From Maridesulfovibrio bastinii DSM 16055 (GTDB lineage: Bacteria > Desulfobacterota > Desulfovibrionia > Desulfovibrionales > Desulfovibrionaceae): a stretch of 64,000 nt of DNA. The notes under the pieces were generated by a model. That model did not search any database. It worked only from the letters and a program-made list of their open reading frames with translations, and was not told where the DNA came from. Shown one piece after another: positions 55,012-63,399 of the stretch (the first letter of the stretch is position 1; each line of letters opens with the position of its first letter). The DNA lies in contig NZ_KE387016.1 in the NCBI RefSeq assembly GCF_000429985.1, positions 125,049 through 189,048 on the forward strand, in the 5' to 3' direction. Position numbers and translations under genes: made by a program.

Positions 55012-55056
55012 AGCGGGATTCAAGGGTATTTAACTGCTCTTGAATTCCGCTTTTTG
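55012..55056 (+). terminator. Intrinsic terminator after asd
   Basis: AGCGGGATTCAAG (55012-55024) pairs with CTTGAATTCCGCT (55039-55051) with one G-T pair, followed by five Ts. It lies 35 bases after the asd stop. Confidence 0.9.
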
Positions 55057-55171
55057 CTTTGTGAAGCAGCAGTTGGTTTAGTTTTATCTTTCTTCAATTG
55101 TCATTGCACAAAAATGGTTGTAGGTAATATCACATCTTTAAACTTGAATATTTTAAGTTTTTTATGGAGAA

Positions 55172-56119
55172 ATGATTGTGATTAAAAAAGTCGGACGCGA
55201 AGAATATATTGATGGAATGCTCACAGCCATGCGTGCTGGAACTGAAAAAGTATGTGCTTTTTATGAACATAGAGTCGGGATGATTTGTACTGACCCCAAA
55301 GTTCTGCTGATGCCTTGGGATGATCATCTTGTTCATCGTGGTGATGGGGTTTTTGAAACAATGAAGTTTGTTAATGGCAAACTTTATCAGCTTGATCCTC
55401 ATGTCAGGCGAATGAAAAGGTCAGCTAAATCTATTTATTTAGAGCCGCCATGCAGCTGGGATGAATTAAAAGAGATTATTATTGAAGTCTCCAGAGCTTC
55501 AGAGTGCGAATCAGGTCTTGTAAGAGTCCTGCTGGGGCGCGGCTGTGGAGGATTCGGTATATCTACTCAGGAATGCCCTGTTTCAAGCCTTTATGTCGTT
55601 GTTTACAATTTGAAACCAAAACCTGACGAATGGTATGAAAAAGGAATCACGGCATTTAAAACCTCAATTCCGGCAAAGCAGTCATATTTGGCAACAATTA
55701 AGACCATCGACTATCTTCCCAATGTATTGATGAAGCGTGAGGCTGAGGAAAAAGGTTTTGATTTTCCTTTCTGCTTTGATCACATGGGATTTCTTGCTGA
55801 GGGCGCAACCGAAAATGTGTGTATTGTTGAACCTTCGGGGACTATACATGTCCCGCAGTTTACCAATGCACTTGCAGGGACTACTTTGCTGAGGGCCTTG
55901 GAGCTTATTTCCGGTGAAGTGGATATTGACTACCGTGCAATATCAGAAGAGGAAGTCTTGCTTGCAAAAGAGGTTATTGTATGCGGAACGACTCTGGATG
56001 CTGTTTCTGTTGTAAGATACAACACCAAGCCGATTCATGATGTCCGCCCCGGTCCGGTAAGTAAGAGAATGAGAGAGCTTCTTAAAGAAGATATAGCTAA
56101 GAACGGATATAAACTTTAA
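55172..56119 (+). CDS. Class IV PLP aminotransferase (IlvE / aminodeoxychorismate-lyase type)
   Basis: Fold-type IV pyridoxal-phosphate enzyme, 315 residues. Features: HLVHRGDGVFETMKFVNGKLYQLDPHVRRM (substrate entrance), the Schiff-base lysine in TIKTIDYLPNVLMKREA, Glu in LAEGATENVCIV (PLP N1 contact), and LAGTTLLRALEL (phosphate binding). Members include branched-chain transaminase, D-amino acid transaminase and 4-amino-4-deoxychorismate lyase, and I cannot choose by eye. GGAG is 2 bases before the ATG at 55172; a GTG at 55178 has better spacing. It is alone between two terminators. Confidence 0.88.
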   Translation: MIVIKKVGREEYIDGMLTAMRAGTEKVCAFYEHRVGMICTDPKVLLMPWDDHLVHRGDGVFETMKFVNGKLYQLDPHVRRMKRSAKSIYLEPPCSWDELKEIIIEVSRASECESGLVRVLLGRGCGGFGISTQECPVSSLYVVVYNLKPKPDEWYEKGITAFKTSIPAKQSYLATIKTIDYLPNVLMKREAEEKGFDFPFCFDHMGFLAEGATENVCIVEPSGTIHVPQFTNALAGTTLLRALELISGEVDIDYRAISEEEVLLAKEVIVCGTTLDAVSVVRYNTKPIHDVRPGPVSKRMRELLKEDIAKNGYKL

Positions 56120-56133
56120 ATTTAATCAGGCTT

Positions 56134-56170
56134 GAATCCCGCTCCAAAAATATGGAGCGGGATTCTTTTT
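56134..56170 (+). terminator. Intrinsic terminator after the aminotransferase gene
   Basis: A perfect 12-bp stem with GAATCCCGCTCC as the left arm (56134-56145) and its complement at 56154-56165, then TTTTT. The facing CAT-like gene ends at 56169, just past the stem. Confidence 0.93.
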
Positions 56171-56822
56171 AAAGATTAAAATATTTTTGAGGTGTGCTGC
56201 ATAATTTATTCATTCCATCAAAAAAATAAGCAAGGTGCTGACCATCGACAAAGCAATGCAGGACTTCAACAGATACCGGCATTTTTTTATGACCATTTTC
56301 CTCAAATATTTCCCCAAAAAGAATTCTGGGGATAGAATCCCGCTTAGGATTTCCCCAAGGATTGCATGCGCTTGTAAAGCTGATGCCCGGAAGAATGCTG
56401 AAGTAAAAGAAATTCTGGCCAGCTCCTCCTTCAGGTTTTAGAGTCGGATTTTTATCAGCATCAAGTCTGGCTTTTTCAATCGCTTTTCTTGTTACTTCAA
56501 AATCATCATCATACTCGGCAACACAATTTGCATGAAGAGTCCGTCCTTGAGGAATGTAAGTAAAGCCAAGATTGATATTTTCAAATAGTACAGGGCCGCC
56601 CTCAACAATGCGCATCCTCATTTCATCTATTGTATTTGCAGCCCGTGCTGCACAATAATAAATAAGATCGGAGAGCCTTGGCGCTGAAGGAATACTTTTT
56701 TTTATTTCTGTTATTCCAGTAACATCCACGTTTGCGCAGACACTGTAATTAGGGTGGTCCAGTGTTTTGAAAAAATTAAAATGTTCAGCTCTATCCCATT
56801 TATTTATATCTATTTTTTTCAT
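56169..56822 (-). CDS. Chloramphenicol acetyltransferase-like protein
   Basis: A 217-residue member of the type A CAT fold. The N-terminus has WDRAEHFNFF, and the catalytic motif is VEVLHCFVDGQHLAYFF. The usual HHxxxDG is here LHCFVDG: the catalytic second His and the Asp-Gly are kept, the first His is Leu. FVY-type stretches such as NFFYFSILPGISFTSACNPWG are family-like. Trimeric cytosolic enzyme by analogy; whether it acetylates chloramphenicol or another alcohol is unknown. No strong ribosome site. It has no resistance genes or mobile element beside it. Confidence 0.85.
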   Translation of the reverse strand: MKKIDINKWDRAEHFNFFKTLDHPNYSVCANVDVTGITEIKKSIPSAPRLSDLIYYCAARAANTIDEMRMRIVEGGPVLFENINLGFTYIPQGRTLHANCVAEYDDDFEVTRKAIEKARLDADKNPTLKPEGGAGQNFFYFSILPGISFTSACNPWGNPKRDSIPRILFGEIFEENGHKKMPVSVEVLHCFVDGQHLAYFFDGMNKLCSTPQKYFNL

Positions 56823-56923
56823 AAGTTCTTTTCAATGTTTTGTGAGGTTTGATTCTTTGTAAATGGCTGATAAAAAAGTATTGCAGCTTGTAACTTTATA
56901 TAATTTTAGCATACAAAATTACG

Positions 56924-58612
56924 ATGATAAACACACCTTATACTGCTGAAGCTGTTTATGATGACAGCAAGAGTATTTCTGACATCAGGATCAATATAGC
57001 TGGTAAAGTCTGGCACATGTGGGGACGAAACGGCTATGACCGTGAAATTCTTTTGTCTGAAAAAGCAGCTAAAGGGAAATTGCCGGTTATGCTTGGGGCC
57101 GGGCTTGGATATTGTCTTGAAAAGCTTTCTAAAAAAGGTCCTGTCGCGGTTATAGATAAGAATAATTTGATTGGAGATATTGTCTCCTCAGAATTTAAAG
57201 GGAATGCTGATAACGTTTATCTGATTGCTGAAAATGAAGCTGCGCTAGCAATTCAAAAACTTAGGGAATGGCAACAGGTGAATGGAAATCTTGATTTGGA
57301 AATTTTAAAGATTCCCGTCTACCTGCGATTGGATAAAGAATTTTATGGCAGTATACTGAATTCTTTAACAGCTAAATCTGAAACGGATTTTTGGTCTGCT
57401 GTTAATTATCCAAAATTTAATCACAAATCTCCTCGAATCCTGTTTCTGGATCGAAAATATTTTCTTATAAATGAGATTAAGTCTGCACTGACGCGTAACA
57501 ATATAAAATTCAGGTGTCTTGATGTTGGAAATAGTGATACGGTCCGTAATGGTTTTGTTGAAGATCTATTAAGTATTGTTGTAGAGTTTAAGCCTGATTT
57601 TGTTCTGACGGTCAATCATTTTGGTATAGACAGGGAGGGGCGGCTTACAGAACTTCTGCATAAACTTAATCTTCCGCTGGCATCATGGTTCGTGGATAAT
57701 CCTTACCTGATTTTATACAGGTATGATAAGGTTTGTTCTGATAAAACAGCTATCTTTACTTATGATGCCGGAAATTTGGAGATAATGCGGGATAGAGGCT
57801 TCAGCAATGTTTTTTATCTGCCTCTGGCTACTGACATTTACAGATTTAAACCGGGGTGTGCCGGAGCTAATGCATGGAAGTCAGACATCTCTTTTCTGGG
57901 AAATTCAATGGTCGCAGCTGTATCCAGATATACCGATATGGCGGATTTACCGACCAAGCTCCATAGCAGCGTAAAAAAAATTGCTGCTGAGTTTAAAGAA
58001 TCCGAAGATTTGTCAGTCTCGCAGTTTCTTAAAAGGTGTTATCCTGCATTGCTGCAAAACATGAATCTGCTGCCGACTGATGAGCAGAAACTGGCTTATG
58101 AGGCCCTGATTACCTGGGAAGCGACAAGACTTTATCGTTTGAACTGTATTAAAGGTATTCTTGATTTTAATCCTTTGATAGTAGGAGATCAGGGGTGGAA
58201 TCAGTTACTCGCAGATAAAAAAGGATGGAGATACCTTGAATCAATAGATTATTATGCAGATCTTCCTGGTTTTTATCCGCAATCCAAAATAAATTTTAAT
58301 TGTACCAGCAGGCAGATGAAAGGAGCTGTAAACCAAAGAGTGTTTGATGTCCCTGCTTGTGGCGCTTTTGTTTTAACAGACTATAGAGAACAGGTTGAGA
58401 ATCTTTTTGAGCCCGGAGTTGAGATTATAACTTACAGAGATAGATCTGAAATAAAAGAACTTACAGCAAAATATCTAAAGGATAAAAATCTCCGTGAATC
58501 TGTAAGTAAAGCTGCTCGTAAGCGCATTTTATCTGAACATACTTACGAGAACAGGCTTTCTGACTTGATTGATAAGATGCGAAGGACTTTTGGAGGAGGG
58601 AATTATTTATGA
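56924..58612 (+). CDS. CgeB/DUF3880-type glycosyltransferase with Maf-like N-terminus
   Basis: A 562-residue predicted cytosolic glycosyltransferase. The N-terminal ~140 residues include KLPVMLGAGLGYCLEKL and GPVAVIDKNN, which resembles the N-terminal part of motility-associated (Maf) factors. From about 165 a DUF3880-like half has FKPDFVLTVNHFGIDREGRL and ASWFVDNPYLIL, and the C-terminal half (about 470-560) matches the CgeB-type glycosyltransferase end: GWRYLESIDYYADLPGFYPQSKINFNCT and RVFDVPACGAFVLTDY. It overlaps the next gene by 4 bases (ATGA), so the pair is co-translated. Substrate unknown; a flagellin or surface glycan is a guess. Confidence 0.82.
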   Translation: MINTPYTAEAVYDDSKSISDIRINIAGKVWHMWGRNGYDREILLSEKAAKGKLPVMLGAGLGYCLEKLSKKGPVAVIDKNNLIGDIVSSEFKGNADNVYLIAENEAALAIQKLREWQQVNGNLDLEILKIPVYLRLDKEFYGSILNSLTAKSETDFWSAVNYPKFNHKSPRILFLDRKYFLINEIKSALTRNNIKFRCLDVGNSDTVRNGFVEDLLSIVVEFKPDFVLTVNHFGIDREGRLTELLHKLNLPLASWFVDNPYLILYRYDKVCSDKTAIFTYDAGNLEIMRDRGFSNVFYLPLATDIYRFKPGCAGANAWKSDISFLGNSMVAAVSRYTDMADLPTKLHSSVKKIAAEFKESEDLSVSQFLKRCYPALLQNMNLLPTDEQKLAYEALITWEATRLYRLNCIKGILDFNPLIVGDQGWNQLLADKKGWRYLESIDYYADLPGFYPQSKINFNCTSRQMKGAVNQRVFDVPACGAFVLTDYREQVENLFEPGVEIITYRDRSEIKELTAKYLKDKNLRESVSKAARKRILSEHTYENRLSDLIDKMRRTFGGGNYL

Positions 58613-60255
58613 CCGGTTCATTCTGGAATCTTCTTGATTCTGCAAGTAGGTACAGGCTGTTAGTTTCAGGACATGGCAAGCAGCATCTTTTGGAAACAGC
58701 GTCCAGAATACTCTCGCTTGCCGGAACCGGTGGAGATAAGGGGCAGCTTCTGGATATAGGAATAGATGTTATGCTCACCGCTTGGGAAGACAGTCCCTTT
58801 GACGGACAGCTTGCTGCAAATTTGTTGAATATTAATAGTCGCCTATCCTTTCTGCCCGATATCTATAAATTAATTATGGAAATTGTAGTTTCAAATTACA
58901 ATATTCCAGCTAATATAAATTATTTTCAGAAACTTGCTGCGGAAAAAGATACCGAAAAATTAATATCATATCTTGAAAAACAGCTTGAAAATGATTCTGG
59001 TAATTTTTTCTGGTTGGGTCATTATCTGGATATAACTTTGTTTGCCGGGCAATTTGAGACGCCGTCAATTCTTGATGAGATGGCTTTGCCCGAGATAATG
59101 AAACCTGTTGTGAATAAGTATAAAGGCGATTTTGCTTTTTGCAGTGCTGATTTTGAAAAATCTATTGATATATGGTCGGACGCCAAAAGAAAGAGTATTC
59201 CCGGTCAGACTCTGCTACGAATTGCAGAGGCTTTGTTCAGAACAGGGAAATTTGAAGAGGCCAGACGTATATGGCGTGAAAGAATGACTACCCGGCCGTG
59301 GCAGGTCAATACATGGTTGAGTGCATATGACCGTATTATGACTCCGACTCCAGAGAACTCAGCTATCGAGGGACGTATTGCTCTTTGCTTGTACACTTAT
59401 AATAAAGCTGATGATCTTGAATTTGCCTTGAAGTCTGTAGCAGAATCACCATTGGAAAATTTGAAAATTGTTGCTCTTAGTAACGGTTGTACAGATTCTA
59501 CCTCATCAGTTTTATCCGCGTGGAAAGAAAAGCTTGGTAATAGACTTGAGATAGTCGGGCTTCCTGTAAATGTAGGTGCTCCTGCTGCCAGAAACTGGCT
59601 AAAACACCATCCAGCAATAGGAAGTTGTGATTATGTTGCCTATCTTGATGATGACGCTGTATTGCCGGAAAATTGGCAGGGCTTAATGGCTGATGCCATA
59701 GCCAAATATCCTGACGCAGGCGTATGGGGCTGTAAAGTTGCTGACTTTGGTCGTGAAGAGATCATCCAGCATGCAGATATTCATTTACGCGAATCTTTCG
59801 AGGTTAAAGATAACCTGCTTCAGGGATTTTCGTTTTCATATTTCGAGTCTTTTAACCAGGATATGGATTATGGTCAGTATGATTATTGTCGTCCATGTAC
59901 TTCGGTTACAGGCTGTTTTCATTTGTTCAGGCGTGATGTTTTAGAATTTAGTGATGATTTTGATCTACGCTTTTCTCCTTCTCAATATGATGATTTTGAT
60001 CACGATTTAAGTTTGCAGAAAAAAGGGCAGCAGGTTGTTTATAATGGCTTGCTTAAAGTTTTGCATAGAAGAAGGTCTGGAAATTCTGTTAAGTTAAGCA
60101 GAGAGGCCAGAGGAGCTGGCGCAGGTAATGTTATGAAGCTTGAAGCTAAATATTCAGCCAGAACAATAGAAGAAATAATTGAAAATGATATTAACAACCT
60201 TGAATCAGATTTTTCCGAGAAATCTGTAAAACTTGCATCTTTTCTTGATTCTTAA
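58609..60255 (+). CDS. Family 2 glycosyltransferase with helical N-terminal domain
   Basis: A 548-residue protein in two parts. Residues 1-250 are helical and TPR-like (LLRIAEALFRTGKFEEARRIWRERM). From about 257 a GT-A family 2 domain begins IALCLYTYNKADDLEFALKSV; the metal-binding DxD is in VAYLDDDAVLPENW near residue 347; TGCFHLFRRDVLE and SPSQYDDFDHDLSLQKKG follow as acceptor-site motifs. No membrane segments. Linked to the CgeB-like gene by an ATGA overlap. No flagellin or LPS genes are within the window, so its acceptor is unknown. Confidence 0.88.
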   Translation: MTGSFWNLLDSASRYRLLVSGHGKQHLLETASRILSLAGTGGDKGQLLDIGIDVMLTAWEDSPFDGQLAANLLNINSRLSFLPDIYKLIMEIVVSNYNIPANINYFQKLAAEKDTEKLISYLEKQLENDSGNFFWLGHYLDITLFAGQFETPSILDEMALPEIMKPVVNKYKGDFAFCSADFEKSIDIWSDAKRKSIPGQTLLRIAEALFRTGKFEEARRIWRERMTTRPWQVNTWLSAYDRIMTPTPENSAIEGRIALCLYTYNKADDLEFALKSVAESPLENLKIVALSNGCTDSTSSVLSAWKEKLGNRLEIVGLPVNVGAPAARNWLKHHPAIGSCDYVAYLDDDAVLPENWQGLMADAIAKYPDAGVWGCKVADFGREEIIQHADIHLRESFEVKDNLLQGFSFSYFESFNQDMDYGQYDYCRPCTSVTGCFHLFRRDVLEFSDDFDLRFSPSQYDDFDHDLSLQKKGQQVVYNGLLKVLHRRRSGNSVKLSREARGAGAGNVMKLEAKYSARTIEEIIENDINNLESDFSEKSVKLASFLDS

Positions 60256-60303
60256 AATGGAAGAATGAATTGGATTGTAATTTTTAACCAAAGGGGCGTT
60301 TAT

Positions 60304-60534
60304 ATGAAAAGAATTATTTTTATCAGCTTACTGATCATTTCTTTTTGCTTATTAGCCGGATGCGGTAGCAGTCGCTATTCCGTAGTAAAAAAAGATGGTA
60401 CTTCCGTAATTAGCGTTGGTGAACCTGATTTTTCAGAAGAATCTTCAAGTTATTCATTCAAGGACCCTGATGGGAACAAGGTGATTTTGAACAGAGAGGA
60501 AGTTCAGGAAATTAAAGAAATGAAAGAGAAATAG
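60304..60534 (+). CDS. YgdI/YgdR-like small lipoprotein
   Basis: A 76-residue lipoprotein. Signal peptide with lipobox LAGC (Cys20), then a DUF903-type domain: YSVVKKDGTSVISVGEPDF, SYSFKDPDGNKVILNREEVQEIKEM. The start is ATG 60304 after AAGGGGCG; an in-frame Met at 60265 would spoil the signal. Function of the family is unknown. A bidirectional terminator follows. Confidence 0.88.
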   Translation: MKRIIFISLLIISFCLLAGCGSSRYSVVKKDGTSVISVGEPDFSEESSSYSFKDPDGNKVILNREEVQEIKEMKEK

Positions 60535-60553
60535 ATTCAATTTATTCTGCAAT

Positions 60554-60590
60554 AAAAAAGCCCGCCTCCTTTTGGAAGCGGGCTTTTGCA
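60554..60590. terminator. Bidirectional terminator between the lipoprotein gene and glnN
   Basis: AAAAGCCCGCCTCC and GGAAGCGGGCTTTT form a 13-bp stem with one mismatch around a TTTT loop; outer A- and T-runs let it serve both converging genes. Confidence 0.9.
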
Positions 60591-60604
60591 TTACGTGTCT
60601 ATAA

Positions 60605-62788
60605 CTATTTGATGAAGAGCATTTCCTGATAACTTGGCAGAGGCCAGAGGTCGTCAGCAACAACTTCTTCAAGAGCATCTGCGTATTCACGAACTTTGCC
60701 CATTGCAGGGAGAAGGGTGTAGCAGAGGTATTTTGCTTCTTCAAGAGCGTCAGCAAAATCTTCTTTTGCAAGGATGCTTTCAAGCTCTGTCAGGCTTGTC
60801 TGGAGACCTCTGAGTTTGGCAGTCACGTCATCGAGAGTCAGTGATACGCTGTCTTTGCCAATGGCTTTAAGATTAGCGCAGGTCTGTGCCAGTTCATTCT
60901 GATAGCGAACAGCTGCGGGGAAGATCTGGGTTGTACCCATTTTGATGCAGACAGCAGCTTCAGTGCGCAGTGTCTGGCTGTACTGTTCAAGGTAGATTTC
61001 ACGACGGCTGTCGAGTTCACGTTCAGTGAAAACTTCATACTTTGTGAAAAGTTCAATAACTTCAGGATCGTTAAGAACAGGAAGAGCTTCAGCAGAGTTG
61101 CGGAGGTTGGGAAGACCGCGTTTTTCAGCTTCTTTATGCCATTCTTCAGAGTAACCGTCACCGTTGAATACAACAGCCTCATGTTCTTTCATGATATCAC
61201 GGATAACCTGTTCTACTGCATCGTGAAGTTTCTTGCAGTCGCCACCGGTAATTTCTTCAATTTTAGTAGCGCAGTAATCAAGTGATTCAGCTACCATTGT
61301 GTTAAGAGCAACCTGAGGTCCGGCAATAGACATGTTGGAACCAACAGCTCTGAACTCGAAACGGTTACCGGTGAAAGCAAACGGGCTTGTGCGGTTTCTA
61401 TCGCCGGCATCGCGAGGCAGAGGAGGAATTGTGTCTACACCGATTTTCAGATTTTCTTTGCACTTGCTTTCTGAAACTTTACCTTCCTTAATCTGATTAA
61501 GAATACTGGTCAGCTGGTCTCCAAGGTATACAGAAAGAATAGCCGGCGGTGCTTCGTTAGCTCCAAGACGATGGTCGTTACCTGCAGAAGCAACTACGGC
61601 GCGCAGAAGTTTACCATATTTATGGACTGCACGAATTGTTGCTGCGCAAACGAGCAGGAACTGAGCATTTTCATGAGGAGTATCACCTGGATCATAGAGA
61701 GAACCAAGAGAAGGAGTACTCAGAGAATAGTTGAGGTGCTTACCGGAACCGTTGATTCCTGCGAAAGGTTTTTCGTGGAGCAGGCAGGCCATACCATGTT
61801 TTTTGGCAACTGTTTTAAGAGTTGTCATAACCATCTGGTTATGGTCGGTTGCAAGGTTTGACTGCTCATAAAGAGGAGCAATTTCAAACTGTCCGGGAGC
61901 AACTTCGTTATGACGGGTCTTGATGGGTACACCAAGTTTGTACAATTCATGTTCAACGTCCATCATGAAAGAAAGGACGCGGCGGGGAATTGCTCCAAAG
62001 TAGTGATCGTCAAATTCCTGTCCTTTAGCCGGTTTTGAACCGAAAACGGTTCTTCCGGAAACGAGCAGGTCAGGGCGGGAGAAGAAGAAGTTGCGGTCAA
62101 TAAGGAAGTATTCCTGTTCAGGTCCGGCATTGGAAACAACCAGTTCGCCATTGTCATTACCGAAAAGTTTGAGAATACGCTGAGCCTGCTTGTTCATTGC
62201 CTGACTGGATCTCATAAGAGGAGTCTTTTTATCAAGAGCCTCACCTGTCCAGGAAACAAAGCAGGTTGGAATGCAGAGGAAAGTTCCGTTGGGGTTTTCA
62301 AGGATATAAGCCGGATTGGTTACGTCCCATGCTGTGTATCCACGAGCTTCAAAAGTTGTTCTTATGCCACCGTTAGGGAAGCTGGAAGCATCAGGCTCAC
62401 CCTGAATAAGGAGTTTTCCGGAAAATTCAGCAATTGCGCCACCTTCACCATCAGGGCTCAGGAAACCATCATGTTTTTCAGCTGTAAGTCCGGTAAGAGG
62501 GTAAAATACATGAGTATAGTGGGTAGCTCCTTTGGAAACAGCCCATTCTTTCATTGCTGCTGCAACGTAGTCAGCTACTGCAGGATCAAGCTTGGTACCA
62601 TGTTTGATGGTCTTTTTGATGGATTTGAAGATATCCTTTGGCAGCATTTTGCGCATAACTTTTTCACTGAAAACATTGCTGCCGAAAACTTCGGTGGGAG
62701 GGGTTTCGGTGAAATTCAGGGGCGCGGTAGTACGCTTGTAATTGTTTACCGCATTGATTGCGTTCTGACGGGACTGGTAACCACTCAT
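60605..62788 (-). CDS. glnN: Glutamine synthetase, class III
   Basis: Makes glutamine from glutamate, ammonia and ATP; 727 residues, the size of the dodecameric GSIII type rather than GlnA (about 470). It begins with a GSIII-specific region [20 protein letters not shown], has [11 protein letters not shown] with metal-binding Glu residues, [14 protein letters not shown], the [15 protein letters not shown] motif and [17 protein letters not shown] lacks the adenylylation site of GSI, so control is expected mainly at expression level. The ATG follows AAGGAGAT. Upstream lie a sigma-54 promoter and operator-like palindromes. Confidence 0.96.
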   Translation of the reverse strand: MSGYQSRQNAINAVNNYKRTTAPLNFTETPPTEVFGSNVFSEKVMRKMLPKDIFKSIKKTIKHGTKLDPAVADYVAAAMKEWAVSKGATHYTHVFYPLTGLTAEKHDGFLSPDGEGGAIAEFSGKLLIQGEPDASSFPNGGIRTTFEARGYTAWDVTNPAYILENPNGTFLCIPTCFVSWTGEALDKKTPLMRSSQAMNKQAQRILKLFGNDNGELVVSNAGPEQEYFLIDRNFFFSRPDLLVSGRTVFGSKPAKGQEFDDHYFGAIPRRVLSFMMDVEHELYKLGVPIKTRHNEVAPGQFEIAPLYEQSNLATDHNQMVMTTLKTVAKKHGMACLLHEKPFAGINGSGKHLNYSLSTPSLGSLYDPGDTPHENAQFLLVCAATIRAVHKYGKLLRAVVASAGNDHRLGANEAPPAILSVYLGDQLTSILNQIKEGKVSESKCKENLKIGVDTIPPLPRDAGDRNRTSPFAFTGNRFEFRAVGSNMSIAGPQVALNTMVAESLDYCATKIEEITGGDCKKLHDAVEQVIRDIMKEHEAVVFNGDGYSEEWHKEAEKRGLPNLRNSAEALPVLNDPEVIELFTKYEVFTERELDSRREIYLEQYSQTLRTEAAVCIKMGTTQIFPAAVRYQNELAQTCANLKAIGKDSVSLTLDDVTAKLRGLQTSLTELESILAKEDFADALEEAKYLCYTLLPAMGKVREYADALEEVVADDLWPLPSYQEMLFIK

Positions 62789-62816
62789 TTAAATCTCCTT
62801 GGGACTATTTAATTTG

Positions 62817-62837
62817 ATCTCCATACAGTGTGGAGAT
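62817..62837 (-). promoter_or_regulatory. Leader hairpin that can compete for the glnN ribosome site
   Basis: On the minus strand ATCTCCA - CACTGTA - TGGAGAT forms a 7-bp hairpin 29 bases before the ATG. Its 3' arm GGAGAT is identical to the ribosome site GGAGAT at 62798-62793, so the 5' arm ATCTCC could pair with either. This suggests translation control of glnN. Confidence 0.45.
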
Positions 62838-62869
62838 GTTTTTACGTTCTACAAAACCTGTCGAGACAT

Positions 62870-62887
62870 AAGCAGTGACCGTGCCTA
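62870..62887 (-). promoter_or_regulatory. Predicted sigma-54 (RpoN) promoter of glnN
   Basis: The minus strand reads TAGGCACGGTCACTGCTT. Against the consensus YTGGCACGrNNNTTGCW it has the GG and GC at the exact 10-base spacing and matches all but two defined positions (A for T before GG, C for T before TGC). The predicted start is near 62860, giving a 5' UTR of about 70 nt with the leader hairpin. Confidence 0.75.
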
Positions 62888-62905
62888 ATATGATAAAATC
62901 ATATT
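62887..62905. promoter_or_regulatory. Perfect 8-3-8 palindrome next to the sigma-54 promoter
   Basis: AATATGAT-AAA-ATCATATT, abutting the upstream edge of the -24 element. It could be an operator for a repressor or an AT-rich bend site. Confidence 0.4.
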
Positions 62906-62951
62906 TATTCAGCTAGTTATCTGCCTATGGACGTCAGCCTGCTTAGTAAAG

Positions 62952-63061
62952 GTTTACTTTTTTGTAAACGATTTGAGTCCTGCAAAAACCAAAATTACTT
63001 TTTTGTAATCACTAAAAAAAGTAATCGAAGTATCAACTTCTAATTTGTGACTTTTTTGTAA
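62952..63061. promoter_or_regulatory. Array of TTAC-T6-GTAA palindromes upstream of glnN
   Basis: GTTTAC-TTTTTT-GTAAAC is perfect at 62952-62969; ATTAC-TTTTTT-GTAAT is perfect at 62994-63009; CACT-A7-GTAATC (63010-63026) is an inverted half-match; TGAC-TTTTTT-GTAA lies at 63048-63061. The three direct copies are 41 and 53 bases apart, close to whole helical turns. They sit about 65-190 bases upstream of the sigma-54 promoter, the usual place for enhancer-binding-protein sites, but they are unlike the NtrC site. Confidence 0.65.
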
Positions 63062-63323
63062 AAGTTCTAAATTGTTCTGTCAAGCATATCCCTAACATTA
63101 GAGTGATGCAACTATATATTCTTAACTCTCTGGAAAATATTATTTTTTTATGATAATTGGCAAAAGTGACTAATTAAATTAACAAAGGCCGGGAATTACA
63201 GCATCCTGAAGTTCTGTTAAAATTAAGCCGTGATAGAAAAGCTTATACGAATTAATTTGAAGTGATGTTCATAAATGTATTCAAAATGATAAATTTATCA
63301 AAATTGTTAAAATAATGTAAAAT

Positions 63324-63367
63324 GAAATAAGTGAAATTAATTTTATAAAATTAATTTCACTTATTTC
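63324..63367 (-). terminator. 44-bp perfect palindrome, probable AT-rich terminator
   Basis: The 22 bases from 63324 (GAAATAAGTG...) are followed with no spacer by their exact complement ending at 63367. It lies 33 bases after the stop of the minus-strand sulfite reductase gene, and the minus strand continues with a T-rich tract, so it could end that transcript. The arm has only 3 G/C, which is unusual for an intrinsic terminator. Confidence 0.55.
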
Positions 63368-63399
63368 TTTGCCATAAAAATGGCTCATGAGCTAATTTA

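Larger units (their letters stand above)
62789..63399. other. 611-base regulatory intergenic region, glnN / sulfite reductase
   Basis: No ORF of note. Going from glnN upstream: leader hairpin, sigma-54 promoter, 8-3-8 palindrome, the TTAC-T6-GTAA array, then AT-rich DNA, a 14-bp perfect palindrome TGATAAATTTATCA at 63287-63300, and a 44-bp perfect palindrome at 63324-63367. The stretch 63062-63286 shows nothing I can name. Confidence 0.7.
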
